From an uncultured Acidimicrobiales bacterium (GTDB lineage Bacteria > Actinomycetota > Acidimicrobiia > Acidimicrobiales > SHLQ01): a stretch of DNA of 33,349 bases. A model generated the notes under the pieces. It was given only the letters and a program-made list of their open reading frames with translations, made no database searches and was not told where the DNA came from. Both the position numbers and the translations under genes were made by a program. This document shows, in pieces, positions 26,501-33,349 of this stretch. The stretch lies in the NCBI GenBank assembly GCA_938038815.1, contig CALHTF010000104.1:1-33349 (forward strand), in the 5' to 3' direction. Every line of letters starts with the position of its first letter. Within the stretch, counting starts at the first letter, position 1.

Positions 26501-26734
26501 AACAACCTTGGCTTTGGGCAGGTGGCGTTTGACCGTCGCCTGCGACTGCGAGTGGGTTGCCTGATCGCCGGTCAGTACCACCAGGGCGCCAAGCCGATCG
26601 TAGGTCTGAGCAGCGAGCGAGGCGATCGACTCGTCGAAGAAGTCGCCCGGTTCATGGGCGACGACCAGCGCCAGGACCGACGGCCGGGGACGCGGTTTCG
26701 AGCGACGCTCACGGGATGGAGTCTCAGGTGACAC
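23570..26734 (-). CDS. Giant GT2 glycosyltransferase with multi-pass membrane domain
   Basis: The 1054-residue protein combines a cytosolic family-2 glycosyltransferase (about 18-260) with a large membrane portion. The transferase part has LFCHDDVAL (metal-binding HDD at 108-110), the acceptor-loop acidic cluster GDDLDLCWR (208-216) and VAGACLLIR. From about 375 to 760 roughly a dozen hydrophobic helices follow. Then comes an extracytoplasmic region with YRVLWIGSPEVLP and GWKLTVGGERV, and a final helix near 1020. The family is typical of actinobacteria but donor and acceptor are unknown; an envelope polysaccharide is a reasonable inference. A GTG start with GGGGG just upstream was taken. DUF5719 follows with a 4-bp overlap. 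The gene is divergent from the rmd-like gene across 243 bp. Confidence 0.88.
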   Translation of the reverse strand: MSPETPSRERRSKPRPRPSVLALVVAHEPGDFFDESIASLAAQTYDRLGALVVLTGDQATHSQSQATVKRHLPKAKVVVAPEAKGYAAAVEAGLADFGERAAFILFCHDDVALATNAVEALVSEAMQSNAGVVGPKIVDWVEPRMIQSVGFATDKFATPIPLAERGDLDQEQYDAVEDVFSVAGACLLIRNDLYELIGGHDSAMSFYGDDLDLCWRVQAAGARVVVAPNAVARHRAGLEVREVTNAGDPQRLRLRHSIRTMLSGYGGFRTARVLPQAVLLTLVQAVAALVTGKVGRLRGLIGAWTWNLSRITQLRRRRKQLAEFRQLSDGDFRDLQRGGSYWLSQAVSSRIGADQRDSAAAFGRSFRSSSVRVPAAIAFVLGAVWLFGSRTLLTSPIPAIGQLAHFDSSPGDLFGEWWSGWWTTGLGTDDSAPFGYPLLALVGTVFLGAMGTLRRVVLLGLIPLGVLGAWSILRSSGSRRGQLVTALVYLAIPVGFNALSVGSWYGLIAYAVTPWLLGQLGRAHGTAPFRAPGDVIDGSQQPVGQVLRLGLLLGVAGAFVPPIWIVYGLLVVGLWLGALVAGSLNGTWRMLSVAVPAGGVGLALNLPWFLGIALPKIQWAPLAAAGSDDVGSTSFADLFLFNTGGIGLTRLLAGLAVSGMFVLIVGRAWRLVWGARAWALAMTTWAVIGVSQFGLLPLPAPDLHVMLPVAAIGIALACGLGAVAFEADLQLHDFGWRQLLTVVAVAAIAVSLVPFLSAATNGRWAMARSDIAANTAFLPDADEVGGYRVLWIGSPEVLPAPGVPLDDDMAFFTTDSQGIDISDQWVGRLDAPTRQIQAFVADAVNGDTSRLGEKLAPLGIRFVVFVERIAPAPFVDEVYEAPETLVSSFGGQLDIRRISTVNRAMRVYANDAWFSTRSAGLVVDPVRPRPDAAALIDRTGAASFAGRIDTDSVVYVAAPTNGWKLTVGGERVPRQEAFGWASSFSPATGGDAELRFEPSAFARLIRVAQLLGWGLVIAGVLGVRSRADRRRQANVTSTTQARNALTDAPVEVGS

Positions 26735-26977
26735 GACCCCCGCAAGCTACCGCGGACCGACCCCAGGTAACGGATCAGGAAGCAACATCAGTCCCACTAA
26801 TCACATTCGACACAAAAACAGCAGCAACCTCAGTAGTAAATTCCACAACAGGGCTCGACGGCCGCGAACCACCCGCAACCTTGATTTTGCCTGGGTATTC
26901 AGCTGAGCGCGTTCACGTTGTACCCTCGCAAGTGTGTTGCCCATCTCATCGCTTCTTCCCGCCGTCTTTGGGCGCCT

Positions 26978-27892
26978 ATGAGGGCGTACGTAACCGGCGC
27001 GTCCGGGTTCGTTGGACGTCATCTTTGCAACCATCTCGAAGCGTTCGGCGACGAGATCATCCGGGCCGATCACCACCCGGTGCGAGGCTCGACCGCTATC
27101 GACGTGACCGACGAACGAGCCGTTCGCGACCACATGCTCGGCACCGAACCCGAGGTGGTCTACCACCTGGCTGGGCAGGCCGACGTGGGCGGAAGCTGGA
27201 AGTCGCCTAACGAAACCTTCCAGGTCAACCTGCACGGCACGCTCAACGTGCTCGCCGGTGCCCGGGCCGCCAACGTGCGCCGAGTCATCTCGGTAACCAG
27301 CGCCGATATCTACGGCTTGGTCACCCCTGAACAACTCCCCCTCGACGAACAAAGCCCGCTTCGCCCGGTAAGCCCGTACGCCGCCAGCAAGGCCTCGGCC
27401 GACATGGCGTGCATGCAAGCGTTCCTTGGGTATCAACAAGACGTCATTCGAGTTCGGGCCTTTAACCATCTCGGCCCGCTACAAAGCCCCCGCTTTGTCG
27501 CCTCAGCATTGGCCTACCGGGTCGCCATGAACGAAAAGACCGGCGAAACCGAAGTGCCGGTCGGCGATCTCAGCCCTCGGCGAGACTTCACCGATGTTCG
27601 AGACGTCGCCCGGGCCTACCATTTGCTCGCCACGAGCGGCGACGCTGGTGAGGCCTACAACATCTGCAGTGGCGTCGACCACCAGGTACAAGACCTCGCC
27701 GATCATCTTCTCGGGATGGCGAAGCACCCGATGACCTTGGTCGGTGACCCCGAACTGATGCGGCCGGTCGATCTACCGGTCCTGCGCGGTTCGTACGACA
27801 AACTTCACGCCGCAACCGGCTGGAAGCCCGAATTCACCCTACCGACGACGCTGTCTGACCTTTTGGCCTGGCACCGTTCGGAGATTGCCTAA
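26978..27892 (+). CDS. rmd: GDP-6-deoxy-D-mannose reductase-like SDR enzyme
   Basis: The 304-residue extended short-chain dehydrogenase has the NAD(P) motif TGASGFVG (6-13), VTSADIYG (106-113) and the catalytic pair Y134/K138 in SPYAASK. The segment RAFNHLGPLQSPRFVAS and GEAYNICSG resemble Rmd, which reduces the 4-keto group of GDP-4-keto-6-deoxymannose to give GDP-D-rhamnose. The neighbour 3 bp downstream is gmd, which makes exactly that intermediate, so the assignment is strengthened by context. ATG 26978 was chosen because it places the Rossmann motif at the N-terminus; a frame opening upstream adds 20 residues that do not fit. No ribosome binding site is visible. A GDP-fucose-type or other epimerase cannot be excluded. 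Confidence 0.8.
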   Translation: MRAYVTGASGFVGRHLCNHLEAFGDEIIRADHHPVRGSTAIDVTDERAVRDHMLGTEPEVVYHLAGQADVGGSWKSPNETFQVNLHGTLNVLAGARAANVRRVISVTSADIYGLVTPEQLPLDEQSPLRPVSPYAASKASADMACMQAFLGYQQDVIRVRAFNHLGPLQSPRFVASALAYRVAMNEKTGETEVPVGDLSPRRDFTDVRDVARAYHLLATSGDAGEAYNICSGVDHQVQDLADHLLGMAKHPMTLVGDPELMRPVDLPVLRGSYDKLHAATGWKPEFTLPTTLSDLLAWHRSEIA

Positions 27893-28897
<1,005 letters not shown>

Positions 28898-29818
28898 GTG
28901 ATTGCGGTCATCGCTGGCGGGGTCGGCGCGGCCCGGATGTTGGCTGGCCTGCGTCAGGTCGTGGCCGAGTCCGAACTCACCGCCATTATCAACACCGGCG
29001 ACGACATGGTGCTACACGGGCTCCATATCAGCCCCGACATCGACACGATCACCTACACCCTGGCCGATGCGGTCAATCCCGAGACCGGATGGGGCCTGAA
29101 GGGCGAAACCTGGCAGGCCATGGAAAGCCTCGAACGGTACGGCGGCCAAACCTGGTTTAGCCTGGGCGACCGCGACCTGGCCACCCACATGTACCGGACC
29201 CAGCGGTTCAGCGAAGGGGCAACCCTCGCCGAAGTTACCGCCGAGGTCGCGTTGGCTTGGGGGCTCGATATCTCGATGGTGCCGATGACCAACGACCGGG
29301 TCGAAACCATGGTCACGCTGACCTCAGGAGAAGAGATCAGCTTTCAGGACTACTTCGTTGCCCGCCAGCATTCGGTGCCGGTCTCGTCGGTGCGCTTCGC
29401 CGGAGCCGAAGCATCGACCCCGTCGCCGGGCGTGCTCGACACGATCGAGGGCGCCGACAAGATCGTGATCGCCCCCTCGAACCCGCTCGTGTCAATCGAC
29501 CCCGTACTTGCCGTACCCGGGATCCGGGCGGCGATCGAGGCCCGGCGCGGCGATGTCGTGGCGGTCTCGCCCATCATCGCCGGTGCGGCCTTGAAGGGGC
29601 CCGCCGACCGACTGTTGAACGAACTCGGCCATGAGGCAAGCGTGTCCGGAGTGGCGCAGCTGTACCGCGACCTCGCCCGAGTCCTGGTGATCGACCACGT
29701 CGATGCCGACCAAGCCGCGGCGATCGCGGCGGCCGGAATGGAGTCGGTGGCCGCCGAGTCGATCATGAAGACCCCCGAGATCGCCAAGCAGCTCGCTCAG
29801 GTGGCCCTCGACGCCTAA
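28898..29818 (+). CDS. cofD: 2-phospho-L-lactate transferase family enzyme (F420 biosynthesis)
   Basis: The 306-residue CofD/FbiA protein joins the deazaflavin Fo to a phospho-lactate or phosphoenolpyruvate-derived moiety, giving F420-0 or its dehydro form. It begins IAGGVGAARMLAGL, with the phosphate-binding glycine turn, then IINTGDD and LGDRDLATHMYRT, all typical of the family. GTG 28898 starts on the base after the gmd stop, so it is part of the same operon. In actinobacteria the substrate is usually supplied by FbiD, which is not in the window. The F420 and sugar genes sharing one operon is notable. Confidence 0.95.
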   Translation: MIAVIAGGVGAARMLAGLRQVVAESELTAIINTGDDMVLHGLHISPDIDTITYTLADAVNPETGWGLKGETWQAMESLERYGGQTWFSLGDRDLATHMYRTQRFSEGATLAEVTAEVALAWGLDISMVPMTNDRVETMVTLTSGEEISFQDYFVARQHSVPVSSVRFAGAEASTPSPGVLDTIEGADKIVIAPSNPLVSIDPVLAVPGIRAAIEARRGDVVAVSPIIAGAALKGPADRLLNELGHEASVSGVAQLYRDLARVLVIDHVDADQAAAIAAAGMESVAAESIMKTPEIAKQLAQVALDA

Positions 29819-29827
29819 CCTCAGGCG

Positions 29828-30526
29828 ATGGATTCACTGACCATCATCCCGATAACCGGAATCGGCGAGATCGGCGTAGGCAGCGACCTCGCCACCATCA
29901 TCGCTGACGCAGGCGATCTCCAGGACGGCGACGTGTTGGTCGTGACCCAAAAGATCGTCTCGAAGGCCGAGAACATGCTGGTCGAGGTCGACCCGACGAA
30001 CCCGCTCAGCCACAAGCCGCTGGTCGAACAAGAGTCGGTGCGCATCCTGCGCCGCCGGGGCGAGCTCATCATCAGCGAAACCAAACATGGCTTCGTGTGT
30101 GCCAACGCCGGCATCGACCTCTCCAATGTCGAGCACGGCCAAGCCGCCCTGCTCCCCGAAGACAGCGACCGGTCGGCCCGCCGAATTCGAAACGGCATCA
30201 AGGGCAAAGCGGGCATCGACGTTGCGGTGATCATCTCTGACACCTTTGGCCGCCCCTGGCGCCGGGGGCTTACCGACGTAGCGATCGGGTGCTCGGGGAT
30301 CTTGCCCATCGCCGATCTGCGAGGCACCGCCGACAGCTACGGCCGAGAACTCCAGGTGACCGAGGTTTGCATCGTCGACGAGCTAGCGTCAGCCGCCGAG
30401 TTAGTGATGGGAAAGAGCACCGGCATCCCCGTCGCGATCGTTCGTGGTGTCGACCCGGCATGGTTCGGCGAAGGAAGTGTTCGAGACGACATCGTGCGCG
30501 ACCCCGCCGACGATCTGTTCCGCTAA
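29828..30526 (+). CDS. cofE: F420-0:gamma-glutamyl ligase, single-domain
   Basis: The 232-residue enzyme adds glutamates to F420-0 using GTP. It shows GEIGVGSDLA, VTQKIVSKAE, KHGFVCANAGID and SDTFGRPWRRGLTDVAIG, the conserved blocks of CofE. Mycobacterial FbiB carries an additional C-terminal FMN-reductase domain of about 200 residues that reduces dehydro-F420-0. It is absent here and the protein stops cleanly after the ligase domain. The ATG is 9 bp after the cofD stop. Confidence 0.95.
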   Translation: MDSLTIIPITGIGEIGVGSDLATIIADAGDLQDGDVLVVTQKIVSKAENMLVEVDPTNPLSHKPLVEQESVRILRRRGELIISETKHGFVCANAGIDLSNVEHGQAALLPEDSDRSARRIRNGIKGKAGIDVAVIISDTFGRPWRRGLTDVAIGCSGILPIADLRGTADSYGRELQVTEVCIVDELASAAELVMGKSTGIPVAIVRGVDPAWFGEGSVRDDIVRDPADDLFR

Positions 30527-30560
30527 GTCACCCTCATGTTTTGGGCGTAACTATCCGATG

Positions 30561-30566
30561 TAGTCT
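30561..30566 (+). promoter_or_regulatory. Possible -10 element before the nucleotidyltransferase gene
   Basis: TAGTCT lies 5 nt before the ATG at 30572. It could drive a short-leader or leaderless transcript of the last two genes. No reliable -35 was found. Confidence 0.3.
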
Positions 30567-30571
30567 GAAGT

Positions 30572-31042
30572 ATGCCTACAGGAGTAATTATCAGCGGCTA
30601 TTTCAGCCCACTGCACGCCGGCCACCTCGACATGATCGAAGCCGCAGCAGAACGAGGCGACCACCTCATCGTGATCGTCAACAACAACGCCCAGCAGATC
30701 ATCAAGAAGGGCAAGGTCATCATGGATGAAGCCGACCGCCTTCGCGTGGTGCAGGCCCTGCGGGTCGTCGACGATGCCTTCGTGGCGGTCGATGAAGATC
30801 GTACGGTCATCGCCTCGATCGAAGCGGTCGCCAAGAAGTACCCCGACCACGACCTCATCTTCGCCAATGGCGGCGACCGAGCATCGGGGGCAGTAGTACC
30901 CGAGACGCCCATCTGCGAAAAGTACGGCATCGAGATGGTGTTCGATATGGGCGGCACCGAAAAGCGCGACTCCTCGAGCCGAATCAACGTCGAACTGGGC
31001 TTCGAAGACGAACAGAGCGCTCCCCCAAGCGAAACCACCTAA
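30572..31042 (+). CDS. Orphan HIGH-type nucleotidyltransferase
   Basis: The 156-residue protein is a cytidylyltransferase-like Rossmann enzyme. The nucleotide-binding H15-A-G-H18 motif (SPLHAGH) is near the N-terminus, GGDR at 100-103, and SSRIN at 135-139 takes the place of the closing ST-type motif. Such enzymes attach a CMP or AMP to a phosphorylated alcohol, sugar or cofactor. Possibilities include a glycerol-3-phosphate cytidylyltransferase, an RfaE-C-type sugar enzyme or a cofactor adenylyltransferase. The substrate cannot be read. It lies 45 bp after cofE and 8 bp before galE, which leaves both sugar and cofactor roles open. Confidence 0.8.
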   Translation: MPTGVIISGYFSPLHAGHLDMIEAAAERGDHLIVIVNNNAQQIIKKGKVIMDEADRLRVVQALRVVDDAFVAVDEDRTVIASIEAVAKKYPDHDLIFANGGDRASGAVVPETPICEKYGIEMVFDMGGTEKRDSSSRINVELGFEDEQSAPPSETT

Positions 31043-31050
31043 GGACACTG

Positions 31051-32043
<993 letters not shown>

Positions 32044-32080
32044 CCCCCGAAACTTTCGCGTGTAACCGCTCTGAGCGGGT

Positions 32081-32137
32081 TGTGTTGGTGCAGGACATCC
32101 CTGACACATGTCGCGGGACATACCTGACACTTTGGGG
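32081..32137 (+). repeat. Left terminal inverted repeat of the IS
   Basis: This end has two related motifs, GGACATCCCTGACA at 32093 and GGACATACCTGACA at 32116, 23 bp apart, followed by TTTGGG. The same spacing is found at the other end. Confidence 0.8.
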
Positions 32138-32155
32138 ATGGCTGGTGAGATCCCT

Positions 32156-33292
32156 ATGAGTGTTCGACGGTTGGTTGCGACGATGGATGTTGAGGGTGTG
32201 AATGTGCGTGAGTTCTGTGAGCAGCATGGGATATCGCGTGATCGGTTCTATTTGATTCGTCGTCGTTATGCGGTTGAGGGCGAAGCGGGTCTTGCGCAGA
32301 GGTCTCGGGCTCCCAAGAGGGTGGCGAACAAGACGTCGTTGTTGGTTGAGGAGCAGATTGTTCGGGTTCGTAAAGAACTGGTTGAGGATGGTCTTGATGC
32401 GGGGCCGGTGACGATTGAGTGGCATTTGCAGCGCCAAGGTGTTGATCCGGTTCCGTCGAGGTCAACGATCTGGCGGATCTTGAAAGCGAGGGGGTTCATT
32501 GTTGATGACCCGACCAAGGCACCATCGGGGGTGAACAAGTCCTTTGAAGCGGCTCGAGCGAACGAGGTTTGGCAGATCGATGGCACCGGCTGGCAACTTG
32601 GCGATGGGACGTTGATCAAGATCATCAATGTGATCGATGACGGGTCTCGGTTATGTGCAGCGTCTCAGGTCCATAGGGCCGAATCTCTTGACGCTGCGTG
32701 GTCGACGTTTCTTACTGGCGCTAGCGAGTGGGGCATGCCAGCCAGGTTCTTATCCGATAACGGTCGAGCGTTCCGGGCTTTAGAAGACCCGCTCGCACAA
32801 CTCGGGATCACCATGGGCCACTCAAGGCCGTATCACCCTCAGACATGCGGCAAGGTCGAACGCTTTCACCAAACAATGAAGAAATGGCTGACCGCTCAAG
32901 ACCCGGCCCGAACCGTGGCCGAGCTCCAAACCCTGATCGATCAGTTCCGCCACATCTACAACCACCAACGACCCCACCGCGCCATTTCTCGCCAGGTCCC
33001 CGCTCAACGCTGGACCGACATGGCCAAAACCGGGCCAAAAGACAGACCGCTGGACCTAACCACCCAAACAACCGGTGACCGGACCATCACCGCCAACGGC
33101 ATCCTCACTTTCGACGCCAAACGCATATCGGTCGGCACCACCCACGCCGGCAAAACCGCCACCGTGATAGCCAACCAAACCCACGCCCACATATTCATCG
33201 GCACCAAACTCGTCAGACACATCGAACTCCAAGCCAACACCCACGCCTACCCGATCTATGACCGCATCGGCCGACCAAGGAAAACCCAATGA
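32156..33292 (+). CDS. IS481 family transposase
   Basis: The 378-residue protein has a helix-turn-helix region near 15-38 (NVREFCEQHGISRDRF) and a second DNA-binding part to about 115. The integrase core has acidic residues D142 (WQIDGT), D201 (LSDNGRAF) and E235 (GKVERFHQ), with PYHPQTCGKVERFHQTMKKWL as the IS481 signature. The C-terminal part (about 300-378) is a beta-rich extension. ATG 32156 is chosen for GGTGAG 6 bp upstream; in-frame ATGs at 32108 (inside the inverted repeat) and 32138 are alternatives. The gene is intact, with its stop immediately before the right repeat. Its first half favours G/T-ending codons and the second half A/C-ending, unlike the neighbouring genes. Confidence 0.93.
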   Translation: MSVRRLVATMDVEGVNVREFCEQHGISRDRFYLIRRRYAVEGEAGLAQRSRAPKRVANKTSLLVEEQIVRVRKELVEDGLDAGPVTIEWHLQRQGVDPVPSRSTIWRILKARGFIVDDPTKAPSGVNKSFEAARANEVWQIDGTGWQLGDGTLIKIINVIDDGSRLCAASQVHRAESLDAAWSTFLTGASEWGMPARFLSDNGRAFRALEDPLAQLGITMGHSRPYHPQTCGKVERFHQTMKKWLTAQDPARTVAELQTLIDQFRHIYNHQRPHRAISRQVPAQRWTDMAKTGPKDRPLDLTTQTTGDRTITANGILTFDAKRISVGTTHAGKTATVIANQTHAHIFIGTKLVRHIELQANTHAYPIYDRIGRPRKTQ

Positions 33293-33349
33293 CCCAAACA
33301 TGTACGGGAAGACCCGCGACACATGTACGGGATGTCCCGCGACTAGACA
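33293..33349 (-). repeat. Right terminal inverted repeat of the IS
   Basis: Read on the minus strand, this end starts TGTCTAGTCGCG. GGACATCC (33337-33330) and GGTCTTCC (33314-33307) follow, again 23 bp apart and at the same distance from the tip as in the left end. It starts right after the transposase stop. Confidence 0.8.

Larger units (their letters stand above)
32081..33349 (+). mobile_element. IS481-type insertion sequence, apparently complete
   Basis: A 1269-bp element with one transposase gene is bounded by imperfect terminal inverted repeats that begin TGT and end ACA. Each end has the core GGACATCC at positions 13-20 and a second related copy at 36-43. The right end is the last base of the window, so target duplication cannot be tested. 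It lies just past galE and does not break a visible gene. Confidence 0.85.

Overview
The window looks like chromosomal DNA of a high-GC actinobacterium, most probably of the class Acidimicrobiia (Ilumatobacter-like). This is inferred from F420-biosynthesis genes, a DUF3499 gene, a manB / Trm112-like / ahcY cluster, a giant GT2 protein followed by DUF5719, a Liv-type ABC transporter and mixed ATG/GTG starts. No rRNA, tRNA or CRISPR array was seen. Both ends are repetitive: a 13-bp tandem repeat at the left edge and a complete-looking insertion sequence ending exactly on the last base. The window may therefore be an entire assembly contig broken at repeats.

Layout. 1-1.2 kb: 13-bp repeat array and a fatty-acid desaturase (-), whose start is overlapped by a probable leaderless promoter and two matched palindromes. 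1.2-10.3 kb: a long minus-strand series. Read 5' to 3' it is a DUF3179 protein, a tiny zinc-ribbon protein, a large GT-C-like membrane protein, a GtrA-GT2 fusion, phosphomannomutase (manB), a Trm112-like protein and S-adenosylhomocysteine hydrolase (ahcY). 10.5-16.4 kb: a branched-chain-amino-acid-type ABC transporter, livHMGF on plus facing livK on minus, with a repeat-rich intergenic region and a strong terminator between them. LivH carries an unusual secreted beta-type N-terminal domain. 16.8-20.5 kb: a CPBP membrane protease and DUF3499 (-), then ftsH and a membrane-anchored thioredoxin-like protein (+). 20.5-26.7 kb (-): a 1054-residue GT2 plus membrane protein, DUF5719, and a lipoprotein that I read as a DltD/SGNH-like fold with altered catalytic residues. 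27.0-32.0 kb (+): rmd-like reductase, gmd, cofD, cofE, an orphan nucleotidyltransferase and galE. 32.1-33.3 kb: an IS481-type element.

How the genes fit together. ManB, Gmd and the Rmd-like reductase would supply mannose-1-P and then GDP-D-rhamnose; the GDP-mannose pyrophosphorylase step is not in this window. GalE, the GtrA-GT2 fusion, the GT-C-like protein and the giant GT2 are candidates for using lipid- or nucleotide-linked sugars in an envelope glycan. DUF5719 and the SGNH-like lipoprotein are candidate accessory surface proteins. CofD and CofE make coenzyme F420 and are packed into the same operon as gmd. The grouping into a glycan system is inference; the individual enzyme families are mostly clear from motifs.

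The strongest leads are the LivH fusion, the desaturase twin-operator promoter, the SGNH-like pseudo-enzyme next to the giant glycosyltransferase, the orphan nucleotidyltransferase, and the doubled 23-bp-spaced repeats at both IS ends.
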